Shown: piece by piece, positions 25,735 to 37,960 of the stretch | How the letters are laid out: the number at the start of each line of letters is the position of its first letter | How positions within the stretch are numbered: the stretch's first letter is position 1 | Origin: Epiperipatus broadwayi | Taxonomy: Eukaryota; Onychophora; Udeonychophora; Euonychophora; Peripatidae | NCBI GenBank assembly: GCA_028023455.1 | Contig: JAQFVV010012446.1 | Span: 3,528,501-3,592,500 of the forward strand | Reading direction: 5' to 3' | Length of the DNA stretch: 64,000 bases | Notes under the pieces: generated by a model | The model's input: only the letters and a program-made list of their open reading frames with translations | What the model was told of the DNA's origin: nothing | Database searches by the model: none | Translations under genes and position numbers: made by a program

Positions 25735-25930
25735 TCTTTATAAATACAATTTATCCAAACCACTTCGAACACTTTTTAGAAAAAGTCTTCATTTGTACAC
25801 ATATACATACACCTACATTTTGGCTGGCCTGCAGTTTTCTTTAGAGGTGTATGTATATATGTACAAATAAAGAGTTTTGCTAAAAAGTGTTTGAAGTGGT
25901 TTGGGTAAATCGTATTTATATAGGATATTA
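25735..25930. repeat. Hairpin repeat, about 90-bp arms
   Basis: About 25738-25832 and 25843-25927 are reverse complements (for example AAACCACTTCGAACACTTT against its mirror near 25889-25907) with a loop near 25835 containing GGCCTGCAG. No tRNA boxes or open frame. It is consistent with a MITE or an inverted dimer. Confidence 0.7.
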
Positions 25931-26883
25931 CAGCAAAATAAAGAGAAGTGTGATTTTGGTAAATCTTTATAAACTACCAATAATATCTAAATTATTACTA
26001 ATAATTTATTATAAGTTCATATTTTGTTTTGTATCAAACTGAGACATAAGACTTGGTTAAAATATATGACAGTTCAGTTACCTTTCAGGCTTTGAATTGC
26101 CCATAGAGATATTCCAGCAGGGTGCACAAAGTTTTTTCTAACTAGAGTACATCATGATGATATTTAGTCTCCAGTAATCTGACTATAATGTCCAAGGCAA
26201 TTTTTAGGATCAGTGTTTAAACAAGACAATTAGGACATGTTTTTTGAAGTTGCAATTTTGAGCTCCAGGGTTCATCTTTGGATTGGTTTAGCACTGCACA
26301 CTATTAGGAAGATTACTTTAACAGACAGCAATCCATACTCTGCAATTCTTAAAAGAACAGTAAAAAGTAATCAGTAATTTCAATTCACAAATAGTAATAT
26401 TTAGTATGCAATTTCTTTAGCAAGCTTTCTGAATGATTTCAAAGAGAAAAACAGAGCTTTTATATTCTCTTTTATCACTCGCCAGATCTTAATTAAAAAC
26501 ATGTAATCAGGGCTAATCTTTATCTTTTCTTCAGATCTTGATTACAAACAAAATCTAACCAGGGCTCTTATTTATTTTTAAACATTAATTAAATTTAAGT
26601 AAATGAGAAAATAAATATCAGCTTTTAAAAATAAAATCTGGGTTGGTTTTAACCAAAATAGTTTAAAACTAAAACATAAAAGAAAATTATCTTAAATAAA
26701 ATTTTTAAATAATGTGTAATTTCAAAATACAATTGAGTGTGTGCAATATATATCTATAAATGGCACACACTCTTACAAAATATAAGGTTTTATATAACAA
26801 TATTTTATTTTATTCTTCCCTTTAAAATATTGGACTTTTGAAGCACAGAAAGTCTCCAGTTCAATATACAGTTTTTTTTTACA

Positions 26884-27118
26884 AGATATACATTATATAT
26901 CAAGTTATAAAATTTGTTATATTTAGTTATTTATAATTAATATGTTTATATGTTCATATATATTTATAGATTATAGCTTTGAAGAAGACTTCTGGACAGT
27001 TGAAACTTTAAGGTTTTGTTAAGTCAAGAATAAAATATTGCTCTGTAAAAAATGTAGAAAAAAAGGAGTGTTTACTTAATTGTTATATAAAATTAAATTC
27101 AGTGAAGAAAAATCTAAG
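26884..27118 (+). repeat. Direct repeat family H, copy 1
   Basis: About 235 bp matched in the same orientation at 27828-28064, with a family C HHR-like motif (about 26978-27010) in the middle. The shared block ends near GAAGAAAAATCTAAG. It could be a SINE-like family or an LTR-like pair about 945 bp apart; I see no LTR-type TG...CA ends, so dispersed copies are more likely. Confidence 0.7.
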
Positions 27119-27827
27119 ATATTAGTATTTAATGGAAAGAGTATAATTAAAGGATGGAAAGAAGCAATATTTGTTTTGAAGATGTGGAGGAGTGTGGATA
27201 TTTTATTAAAGGGAAAAGAAATTGCACAGTAGTTGAGAATTAGAATTGAGAAGAAAAGCAAAAGATAAAATAGAATTGATTAAAAATATGGCATGTTTTC
27301 CTCATAAAAATATGAAATGTTTAGATTATGTTGGAAAATAATGTTGATCCCTAACTTAATATTTGGAAATGTAGGCTATGTATGGGCTGGAAAATTAAAA
27401 AGTTTTAGATAAAATATCAAAAGAGGGAGATTAATTTGTATTAAGTGGCAAACTGTGGTCAACAAATCAATTTTTTTAAATGGGGGAAGTTAAAAATACA
27501 TTTAAAATATTTGAAAGGTTACAATATTCGAATAAAAGTAGGTAGATAAAAAATAGTGTTCAATTGACTTGCATGAAAAGGGTAACCAACTTTTTAAAAA
27601 AGGTTTTACAACATGCAAAGTAAATAGACAAAACAATTAAATGAGTAGAGAATATTTTACAGGAATGTAACTATGGGATTTGGAAAAGTGAAAAGTTTTT
27701 TAAATAAAATAAAAAAATTGAATTATGAAAAATGATTATGAATAGAAAAAAGTGTATGTATTTTCATCATATAACCATGAAAATATTAATTATAATATAT
27801 ATATATATATATATATTATAAGATATA

Positions 27828-28064
27828 CATTAATAGAGATACATTAAGTTATAAAATTTATTATATTTAGTTATTTATAGTTGAGATAATATGTTTATAT
27901 GTTCATATATATTTATAGATTATAGCTCTGAAGAGGACTTCTGGACAGTCGAAACTTTCAGTTTTTTAAGTCAAGAATAAAATATTGCACTGTAAAAAGT
28001 GTAGAAAAAAGGAATGTTTACTTAATTGTTATATAAAATTAAATTCAGTGAAGAAAAATCTAAG
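27828..28064 (+). repeat. Direct repeat family H, copy 2
   Basis: Second copy of the repeat at 26884-27118. Differences include GAAGAGGACTT for GAAGAAGACTT in the HHR-like core and a few single-base changes. A TA tract (about 27797-27819) precedes it. The intervening 0.7 kb holds no recognised gene. Confidence 0.7.
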
Positions 28065-28745
28065 TTATTTAAGAATTAAAAAATGTATAAAATATAAAGG
28101 ATGTATAACACTAAAAGGAGCTTATTGCCATTTTGGTATGCAACAAGAACTTTAGATTTCAGAGAAAGAAAGCAAAAAATGAGATAGGAATTTGGACTGT
28201 AGATGTAATTTACATGGAGTTGGGGAGTGATTATCGTTGGTATATAGGATGAATAAAGAAAATCAGGATAAATTGAACAAAGAGTGGGGGGAAGCTAAAA
28301 TTAAGAAAAGTGAAATAGATGGAACAAAATTGGGAAATATGAGATAGGATAGTGGAGCTAACAAAACAGATTTTATTAAAATGAGATAGAAGGGGAAAAA
28401 AGAAATCAACTAACATGGGGGAAAATGATTTGGTGATATGTGTTTAGATGAAGGCAGATTAATATGAAGGAAGGAATGTTTCACCTGGATAACAGGCTTT
28501 ATGAGTATGTGACCTATGTACAGAAACCTTTTAATTTAGAAAGTCATTTTACATCATTTTGAAGAAGGAAGATTAGATATATTGAAAGACTATTGTGTTT
28601 ATGCATAATACATTCTAAGAATTAATTTTTTTAAAAATGAACCTAGTAAAAATTTTGTTAAAGAATAATAAGTTAATAAATATTTTCTAGCAAAAAATTT
28701 TCATTGACCCACTAAGAAAAGATGCCAAAATGGTGAGTATTTGAC
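28065..28745. other. Unassigned purine-rich sequence
   Basis: Strongly A/G-rich on the plus strand, giving long Phe/Leu/Ser-rich open frames on the minus strand. I consider these compositional artefacts. Confidence 0.35.
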
Positions 28746-28813
28746 TGCTGATGATGGCATTTTAATTGTAATTACATGCTGGACTATTTCCATCATTTAG
28801 AATTGTGTCTTTA

Positions 28814-30130
28814 AGCAATTATTTTATCTAGCACCGTGTTTACAATTATATTACATTCAAATATCAGCCTTTCAAGCTAATTGAGCATGCACCTTTTGAG
28901 AGTGTTAAATAAATGAATACTTTCCTCTTCAATCCAAGATATAGTATTTATGCAGGAATAAAAAGGATCCTCTTATTCCTATGACTCAAATTCTTTTATA
29001 TGAGCAAATCTGAAGAACTGTTGAGGAGAGCGTGAGTAGAATTCTCACTTTAAATTACTATTTACAATGTTCTTTGACTGAATGATGTCGGTGAAATTAC
29101 TTAGAATCTACTAAACATCATTCTTACTGAAACTTAATTATGAATAAATAAGCAATAATTTTATCTAGTGCCGTGTTTACAATTATATTACATTCAAATA
29201 TCAGCCTTTCAAGCTAATTGAGCACGCGCCTTTTGAGAGTGTTAAATAAATGAATACTTTCCTCTTCAATCCAAGATATAGTATTTATGCAGGAATAAAA
29301 AGGATCCTCTTATTCCTACGACTAGTAGAGCGTGAGTAGAATTCTCACTTTAAATTACTATTTACGATGTTCTTTGACTGAATGACGTCAGTGAAATTAC
29401 TTAGAATTTACTAAACATCATTCTTACTGAAACTTAATTATGAGTAAATAAGCAATTATTTTATCTAGCGCCATATTTACAATTATATTACATTCAAATA
29501 TCAGCCTTTCAAGCTAATTGAGCACACGCCTTTTGAGAGTGTTAAATAATTGCTTATTTACTCATAATTAAGTTTCAGTAAGAATGATGTTTAGTAAATT
29601 CTAAGTAATTTCACCAATGTCATTCAGTTAAAGAACATCGTAAATAGTAATTTAAAGTGAGAATTCTACTCACGCTCTCCTCAACAGTTCTTCAGATTTG
29701 CTCATATAAAAGAATTTGAATCGTAGGAATAAGAGGATCCTTTTTATTCCTGCAAGGTGCGTGCTCAATTAGCTTGAAAGGCTGATATTTGAATGTAATA
29801 TAATTGTAAACATGGCACTAGATAAAACAATTGCTTATTTACTCATAATTAAGTTTCAGTAAGAATGATGTTTAGTAAATTCTAAGTAATTTCACCGACG
29901 TCATTCTGTCAAAGAACATCGTAAATAGTAATTTAAAGTGAGAATTCTACTCACGCTCTCAACAGTTCTTCAGATTTGCTCATATAAAAGAATTTGAGTC
30001 ATAGGAATAAGAGGATCCTTTTTATTCCTGCATAAATACTATATCTTGGATTGAAGAGGAAAGTATTCATTTATTTAACACTCTCAAAAGGCACGTGCTC
30101 AATTAGCTTGAAAGGCTGATATTTGAATGT
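28814..30130. mobile_element. Five-unit inverted composite with 13-bp flanking direct repeats
   Basis: A roughly 335-bp unit occurs three times forward (28814-29149; 29150-29449 with a 37-bp deletion; 29450-29548 truncated) and then twice inverted (29549-29828 with a roughly 57-bp deletion; 29829-30130). AATTGTGTCTTTA flanks the whole block at 28801-28813 and 30131-30143. Units are highly similar, including GGATCC and GAATTC sites. No tRNA box, HHR core or open frame is visible. The host sequence at each side resembles the tRNA-like SINE at 62400-62745, so the composite apparently inserted into an older SINE. Confidence 0.8.
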
Positions 30131-30289
30131 AATTGTGTCTTTAGAAAAATTCAAACTTATTAAATTTTTTAAATACATTTAACTGTTGTTAGTAATAGCA
30201 TACAGATTAGTATATAATACAGTGTTTCAAATGGTGTTGATAACCTAATCACTGAGAGTACTAATATAATAATTGAACCTGAGACTGTT

Positions 30290-30455
30290 TGATTCATGAA
30301 TGTCCAATTTAAGGTGATACTCTAAACATTTAGGCTAGATTAGTTGTCAGAATAGTATAATTGGGTAGAGCCTCACCTTATTCATGAATTGAAATGTTAC
30401 AGATTTGATTCCATGATCTATGGTTACTGATCAGGTCAGCAATATCTAAAAAAGT
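30290..30455 (+). repeat. Decayed tRNA-like SINE (relative of the 62.5 kb copy)
   Basis: The stretch from AATTGGGTAGAGCC through GATTTGATTCCATG to ACTGATCAGGTCAGCAA aligns by eye with 62477-62575, which has clear A and B boxes. Together with 28745-28812 it probably forms one SINE split by the 28814-30130 insertion. Confidence 0.5.
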
Positions 30456-30459
30456 GAAA

Positions 30460-32050
30460 ATAATAATACTACGCAAAATGTTGTTATATTCTAAATAAAA
30501 TATTATTAACAGCTGAATGGTATTTGAAAAGTGCAAATAAAATTAGGATATTCTGCCATTTGTCTTTATAAAAAGCTCAAATATACACCACAACTTTAGG
30601 TTGTCCAATTCTAAAAGCCATTCCTCCACCTATGACACTGCTTACTTCACATCCACATGCAGGCCAGTCCTTTTTTTACTGATCATACTATGGAGCATGC
30701 AGATTGGTTGGACAATTACAATTTTAAATCTTTAGTTGGTGTCTCATTTAAAGAGGTGAAAAAATTTACTAATAGATATTTATGGTCAACCTTGCCAATT
30801 ATCAAGACTTTAAAACCAGATTCCAAATTCTTGTCATGGTTGGAAATTTTTGTTTAACTTATTATGTAGTACAATTCCAACCAAAACCCTAATTAATTGA
30901 TTAAAATTTAATCTGGATCCAACATATATCTTGTGTAATAATCATCCAGACGATATGATATACATTTTTCAAATCTGCCCATACTTCTCATTCTTGGGGT
31001 ACTTTATATTTCACAAGTATACAATTAATCTTAAATAATTTCTTGAGAAAAATATTAAAATCTTGCATCCTTATAATGCCACTGTAATTACTCATATTCT
31101 TAGAACCATGTGGCTTGCTTGCTGCTCTATAATTTTTGACATTAAAAAAATTTTTTTGTTTTTAAAAAAATAAAAAATAAGGAAGGGTATAAGACATACT
31201 TATAAGATTTTAAATACTATCTAGAAGTAACTCTAAGCAAAATTTGACAGAATAATGTTTTTCTGAGTTATACATTACTTTGAAATATGAACAAATAAAA
31301 TACACTTTCACCTATACAAAACTGAATCATTTTTCATATTTCCTCAAACACCACTTGTAATGATTGTTTTTATAAGTTATGTGCCATGCATTATGTAAAT
31401 TAATTATTTTTCCTCTTATATATATGTTAGAGTATTTTATTAACTCTATGTATGATAATATATATATATTAAACAATAAATGCTAAGAAGTAACTATCAT
31501 ATAAATCATATCACCACAATTCTTATGCTTAAGTAAATTAATGGAATTTTAGCAATCTCTCAGCAGGGGAATTCTACAATTAGGTGGAAAATTTTCTATA
31601 TAATTATAGAGTTGACATGGCAACAGATTGATGATATTCTATTGGTTTATTCAAGCGTGAGGGTTGTTGTGAAGTTATTTATATATGTATACGATTCTAA
31701 TCACCAATGACATTAGTGTATATTCGTACAGAGTTTTTTTTCTGTCTAGTTTTAAAACAGATGGAAAAATGAAGAATTTTTTGACAGTTCCTAGTAAAAT
31801 ATTCATGAAATTTTCAAGCGTAAAAGTCAAACCTGTCTTAGAATTGAAATCTTTTTATTTTTGCTTCTTTGTATTCGAAACGGAGTATCCAGAAATGTCA
31901 CTCTTAGGATAAATTCTTATTTAGGTACAAGCGATTGAAATTATTTAATTAAAGAAAAGCAACAGCAATTAATATGCAATTTATAAATTATATATTTATG
32001 CAAAAGTTAACAAATCGACTTTTCGTTCAAACTTTTGCTTAATGTTAAGA
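30460..32050. other. Unassigned sequence
   Basis: Open frames at 30657-30857 and 31685-31912 (+) encode peptides I do not recognise. There are no nearby LINE motifs or splice evidence. I treat both as chance. Confidence 0.35.
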
Positions 32051-32306
32051 CTTGGGTAGATTTTATATATATCTCACTAACATTTTGAGCATAAATGTAA
32101 AATATTTTGCTTTTAAAACATCAAGGAAGAATACCGATAAACGGTTACTCTCGAACGAGTACGGTCTTTGTAATAAATAAAAAAAAAGAGGAAAAACTGC
32201 TCTAGAAACGAGTTTGACTATACAAATCAATCTATGAAACACGAATATGTCCACATATAGAACATGCTGTTCCATTTGTCTGTTTCCTTTATATTTATAA
32301 TGTCTT

Positions 32307-33060
32307 TTAATTTCTTTCAGCAGAAATCTTTTTTTTTTTTTTTTGTGAGTATATGAAATACTTAAAGACCATGTCTAGTTGTAGCTCTCCAATGGGATCC
32401 ATTGACATTGTATTTCTTTGGATGTCTTTGAGATAATCATTATGACATAGATGGGATCTATCTTTTCCATGAAAACTATGCTCAAGTTCATCATAAAACA
32501 TCCTTTTAGGAAGTTTTGGATTGTTGATTCATTTTATGTGCCCGATTCAACAAAGATGTGATTTTGTGATTGTGGATATAGCAAGTTGAAAAACATATTG
32601 ATTGCTTTTATGATATTGCCATTGTATTTTTAAAATTTTATAGAAAGTCCTTAAACAAAACTTTTTAATGCCTTTATAATGTGCCAATAAATTGTCCATG
32701 TTTCACCTCCATACATTAAATTAGGTAAAACAACAGCTCTCTCTATATAGTTAACTTAATTGCATTAGTTATTTCACTGTGATGAATACTATATCTTTTA
32801 ATTTTTTAAAAGCTACAGCAGAATACTGGCATCCATATTGTTATTCAACATCGAAGTCCACATTTCTATGTTTAAAACTACAAAGATATTTAAACCACTT
32901 TACATTCTCAAGTTAATAATCATCTAAGCTAAAAGTTGCTGAGGATTTTTCTTCTATCACTAGTTGGTAATAAGCTTGGGTTCTTTGAACATTAATTAAT
33001 AAACCAGAATCTTCATATGTTGCATTCAAAACATTAAGTACATTCTGTAAATCGTCTTAA
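32307..33060 (-). pseudogene. LINE (BovB/CR1/Jockey-like) RT C-terminal region, decayed
   Basis: Reading the minus strand from about 33060 down to 32307 across frameshifts gives, in order: KWFKYLCS (YLGS region), a block resembling the variable RT thumb (AFKKLKDIVF), FYKILKIQWQYH, IGHIK, then PKRMFYDELEHSFHGKDRSH and KDYLKDIQRN. This matches the conserved tail GHVxRMxDxRLPKxLLYGELxxGKRxxGxPxxRxKDxLK of these LINEs. Multiple stops and shifts show it is dead. Related tails are at 45840-46130 and 59140-59560. Confidence 0.8.
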
Positions 33061-34037
33061 ATTCAAATCAAAAAATTTGATTGAACCTTGACAGTTTTAA
33101 TTTGTTATATATTAATGAAGTATTGAAGATATGATAAGACCAGGAATCAATTTCAGAAGCCTCAAATTTCTTTTGTTTATTAAATAAATGGTTGCAATCT
33201 TTGCTCTTAAATTTAACAATTACATAGAAGAAGAATATATATTAAAGAAACTATCATTTATTTTTAATTGTCAAAGATTATTCTCATATAATCATTTAAT
33301 ATTTGTCAATTACAGTGCGTCTACTGCTTAATTATTGATAAAAGTATAGTTAACACTGCCATAAATAGTCACATGACATGATTCTTTGAATAAACAATGG
33401 TGACAGAAATCACTAGGCTTTAACAACAAAATATGTAAGCATTGTGTAAATTTGGATTAGTAGATGGCAATGCATTTTTATGATGTTTGTTATTTTTTAG
33501 ATAATTGACCATTTATATTATCTTCATCTTGAAGAAGGCTATTTAGTCTGAAACTGACTGTGCTGCTACCTAGTGTTTTTTGATTTATTTACTGCTTGTA
33601 TATTTTGATTTTGAAATCAAATTATAGTTGTCATCTTTGTGTGTGACTGAAAGTTTGTGATGATAGTGTTTTAGCTAATACTAATTGTTAAAAAATTCAA
33701 GCTTTATTTACATCAGGAATTCCAGTCTAGAGTACTTGTACTCCCAGAGAGTATAGGAAGCTTGTCCAGGGGATATGGTGAATAGCAAATAAATAAGTAT
33801 ATTAGGCTATTAATTTATTTCAAAAATTAGTAAGTTACTTTATCAGCATTTCCGGACTATTCCATGCTGGCACTATCTGTCGGTCAACCTTAGCAATATT
33901 TCAGATCTCTTTTTGGACATGGACCCAGTGAGACTTTTTTCTCACTGCAAAATCCAACAACTCAAAAAATACCCAGTTAAGATTCATGATAGTTAGTGAA
34001 ATTTCCAGGTAATGGAGGAAATCAAGAGAAGTCCCAT
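33061..34037. other. Unassigned sequence with a family C-like relic
   Basis: A degenerate motif near 33527-33560 (CTTGAAGAAGGCT...AGTCTGAAAC) resembles the HHR-like family C layout. A short segment near 33645-33680 resembles the left end of the SINE at 62400. Nothing else is recognisable. Confidence 0.35.
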
Positions 34038-34050
34038 AAGAATTAGTTTA

Positions 34051-34300
34051 AAGCCAATAAACATCACATGATCACCATTTCTTATGCTTGCATATAACTT
34101 TTATTAAAACAGGCAAAACTCAGTATACGTATTGCCACTCTTTGCAAGCTAGAGTAATCAATGGATTCCAGAAGGCTTGTGCATAAAATCACCATCTAGT
34201 GCCTACTCATTTAACATCCCCAGACTAGTTTCATGGGTTGTAGCCTTCGTCAATGAGCTTGCAGAGGGTGGCAATACGTATAGTGAGTTTTGTCTGTTTT
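34051..34300 (-). mobile_element. Family B hammerhead element, short copy with 13-bp TSD
   Basis: AAGAATTAGTTTA flanks the insertion at 34038-34050 and 34301-34313. The 250-bp element begins GCCAATAAACATCACATGA and has inverted ends (34108-34155 against 34258-34300). It holds one decayed hammerhead motif on the minus strand (about 34262-34203: TTGACGA, weakened stem II, GAAAC, TA, GTC). The right arm has lost its own ribozyme, so this is an internal deletion derivative of the inverted dimer. Confidence 0.8.
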
Positions 34301-35479
34301 AAGAATTAGTTTACAGTTGAAACTGATGTCTTTAACTATATTTGTTTTTACTATATATATATCAGAATGAAATAAAAGAGGATTTTTTTTATAAATCCTT
34401 GGAAAAAACAACAAAGGTAGTGGCCATTATCAATTTGGCGAATGATTTTTTTTTATTCAAATAGCCATTCATAGTTTTACTGATGATTCTCTCATCTTGT
34501 AGAGAAAGAAAATCAGGTTTCACTGCTTTTAAAAACTTAATCACTATTTATTTTTTATTATAATGAATATGGGATACCATATATTTAACTAAAAGTCAAG
34601 GGAGTATAGGAGCCAAAAAAATTGGGAACCCATTATACACTTTTCAAATGCATTCATTTATTAGTAATAACATCAAGGTTAGTATACATTATAGTGTTTC
34701 AAGTGTTATTATTCTCTCTTCAAGTGTTGTTGGTCTGACAATTGATAGTATGGGAGTAGAACCTGGACTTTTAGATTTAGGAACATTGAAATCATGCAGT
34801 ACTTAGTAGTAGTTATTAATGCACACTAAATCTACATAATATTGCTATAAATAATTACCATTTTCAAGACTTATTGTTCTGATCAATGATAATTTAAATG
34901 ATTGTTTAAGTAGCATCTTTTATAATTCAAATTAAATTATGATTTTTTTTATATACATATATCAAATTCTATTGCCTGTTGAAACATGAGATTTTGAAAC
35001 CAGTTTTGTCTTAATAATTGCTTTTTTATGTTTTGTATTAATAATAGTACTTTTAATTAATCAGATGAAGTATTTCATTCCTCCTTAGTAATTCAACGTA
35101 TCTTTGATGCAATAATTTTGATTACTATAATGCAATAATTCCAATATATGTTGCTTTATTAACAATCATTTTAAGTCCTTATAAGTAATTTATAATCAAG
35201 TCTTCTGTATTGACCAAATATAATCATGTGTGAGACTGGAGCCATAAGAGAATCATCTATTATTAGATGATCCCATGTAATATCAACTTCTCCAGTATTC
35301 ATTATTTAATACATATGGGTGGATATCTCATAATGTATGGAGCCGCAAAATAAAGTTAACTTCAGACTTTTGTAAGTATGATGAAATATATATCTGAGCA
35401 TATATATATGTCTCATTATGCATTTTTTATGATGATTTTTGAATTGAGAGGTTTGACTAATATCAATCTTCTTCTTAAC

Positions 35480-35715
35480 TCAAAATATAATACAATTTAC
35501 ACCAATTTGAGTTCTGAAAAAGACTATTAGTCTGTCAAAACTTCAACCATCGTCTACATCTACTAATGTAAAATATATTATATTTTGAATTCTGAAAAAT
35601 ATTATTTAGCAGTCAAAACTGTCAATAACAGTCTACTTATAGACATTACATTATATTTTGAAGTCCTGAAGAAGACTTCTAATCAGTTGAATCTGTCAAC
35701 TATCTCAAAATAACA
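35480..35715 (+). repeat. Three tandem family C units, about 75 bp each
   Basis: Three successive segments (starting near 35505, 35580 and 35650) each follow the plan TATTTTGARTTCTGAARAA, hairpin, GTCRAAAC, CAAC..GTCTAC. The catalytic-looking positions are degraded (for example AAAAC or TGAATC for GAAAC). It looks like a short satellite built on the HHR-like core. Confidence 0.6.
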
Positions 35716-36188
35716 TTGTGAAAAATGGATGTGTTCTTTTGTCTAGATTTAATGGAGCCAATGCTATAGATGGGGAAAGATTTTGGATATCTTAGGAGAA
35801 TATGATTTTTAAAGATTGTTAGAGAAAAAGAAATGGTTTTAGTTAATAAGTAAGATGTTTCATTATTTTATCACGAAGTTTTTAGCATAATGTTTAATGA
35901 AGTTTATGATAGGGATTGTAGAGAAACTGTTTTAAGGAATAGCAAATAATATCTTACTATTATAAATTATGATCAGTAACAGTTTTTAAGGCATTAACTT
36001 TTAATTTTATTCATTTTTTTTTTTTTAAATATAAAGAATCTTTTGGACATTTTTTTTTTTTAAAGAAAAAGGAAAATGTATAGTTAATTTTCCGACTTTA
36101 TGAGATAAAGTCATTTTTTTTTTTTTTTATTAGCTTGCATTAAGTAAAAGCTTTGCATCTTATCTGGCTGTTAGTACTATTATTTTAA

Positions 36189-36236
36189 GCCAATAAACAG
36201 CACATGATCAGTACGTATAGAGAGTTTTGCCTGTTT
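36189..36236. mobile_element. 48-bp family B deletion derivative
   Basis: Only the two outer ends of family B remain: CCAATAAACAGCACATGATC joined to TACGTATAGAGAGTTTTGCC. Flanks TACTATTATTTTAA (36175-36188) and TACTATTCTTTTAA (36237-36250) differ at one base and are a probable target-site duplication. It shows how small family B insertions can become. Confidence 0.7.
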
Positions 36237-36259
36237 TACTATTCTTTTAACTAGAGTTA

Positions 36260-37740
36260 ACACATGTTTATTTATAAATTATTCGTTGTGCTGAGGGGAA
36301 AAAATGAATAAGATTGATCTTTTGAACTTCATTATAATAATTAATTATGAAATTTTAAATTAATAATAACAAAGTTAAACAATTTGATCAAATTTTATAT
36401 GATTTTTATTGTATTAAAATATAACAATCTGAAAACTACAAAGTAATTTTAATAATAAATATGCTTAATATTTTGTTATAAATGTACACCATGTGTCAGG
36501 CTGAAAAGGTAGCTGCTTCTATCTCCAAACTATTACAATGCCATTTCTGAAACAATACATGCATGCATTAGATACTGATATATTCACCACAAAAATATTA
36601 AGGTGCTAGGGTGTCTGAATCATGAATTACAATATTAAATATAGCAGCGTGTTTCTTAGCTTAACCTACTTGAAGCCAGGCAATAACATTACATTTTGTT
36701 TTAAATTGGGAAAATATACTACTAAAACATTTGAAATGATTTAAATAGGTCCATAACTATTTCACTAAATGCAACTTTTTTTTTAAACATATTTTTAATT
36801 GCCCCAGAGCAAGTTTTTGTTAAATGTATTATTATTATTAATACTTGTTAAGAATATTGTATTTTTTTTTACTACAGACGCTCTTTTCTGTCTGATTTTA
36901 AACAATGGTTTTTTTTATTTTTTATATGAGTGGCCATTTTAGTTTCTTATTAACAATTTACATCCGGTGTTTAGTAAATCACGTCATTTGGTACTACTTC
37001 CGTTCCACTTATCATTTTATAGATATAGCAGTATTTACTATATTGTCACACACATTTGCCAAGTTATTTTAATTAATTGTTTTTAAATTGTAAGAATGTT
37101 TTCTAATTTACAACTTCTTAAACTTCTTTCTTTTAGTTTTAAATCTTTATTTTGTTTATAATACTTTCTAAAGAAAGATGTCAAAAGGCATATTTGTAGT
37201 TTACCTGAGGATTTATATCCGATATTATCTGAGGAATTAAAAAAAAAAAAAAACAGTGAACGAGAAAGATTAAACCTTTTTCTTCTTGCTACAAACAGTT
37301 GTTTATCGTTAATATTAAAATCAAATATTGGAAATATTGTTTCAAAAATTAATCTCTCTATCTAATAGCAAAATTTTAACTTTGAATATTTTTCTGCAGC
37401 GTACATGTTCTTGTAATGCCACAAACAAATACACGTTTTTTTTTCTACATATATATTTTTATACTTATTGTTAACATTTCAGTTATTCCTGCAGAGAAAA
37501 TACCGAATTATTTCTTATCATCTAAAGAGTAACAAGAGTTCACGTAAAAGGCTATTTCATGAAAACTAAATAATTATATAACTTAGTCAAACAAAAATGA
37601 ATGACCATATTTTTCTAAGTACGTCTTTAAGATCTTAACTATTTTTAATCTTTTAAATTGTTTTAGGGGAAGATTTAATCTTACCTGAAGTAAAATGTAT
37701 TATTAGACTTTTTTTTTTGTGTGGAGTTTTTTTATTCTTT
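36260..37740. other. Unassigned AT-rich sequence
   Basis: Several T homopolymers and a block near 36955-37030 with slightly higher G+C (ACATCCGGTGTTTAGT...CACGTCATTTGG). No coding frame, tRNA box or repeat boundary recognised. Confidence 0.35.
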
Positions 37741-37849
37741 TATACTTATTATAAATATAAGGGATTTGAACTCAGACTTTCAAGCCACTTCACTATCCAC
37801 ACTATCTTATACTACTGACACGTGACCACACCCATATAGAAAAAATAAA

Positions 37850-37906
37850 TAATCACCAATATCCGTATCTCATGCTAAACCAGCACTCATCAGTTGGTCC
37901 AGATTA
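37850..37906 (-). ncRNA. Type I hammerhead motif, family A, minus copy (core substitution)
   Basis: CTGATGA (37893-37887) is followed by GTGCTG-GTT-TAGCAT (37886-37872, closed by G-U pairs) and then GAGA (37871-37868) instead of the required GAAA. Stem I (TAATC-TGG-ACCAA with TTGGT-GATTA) is perfect and TACGGATA occupies the stem III position. The A-to-G change in the invariant core should abolish cleavage. Confidence 0.75.
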
Positions 37907-37960
37907 CCATCTCCCATACATACATATATATATATAATCAGTGCTAAATATGGGAGATGG

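Noticed and set aside
26884-28064. LTR retrotransposon with 235-bp LTRs
   Set aside because: The direct repeats lack TG...CA ends, a primer-binding site, a polypurine tract and any gag/pol coding between them.
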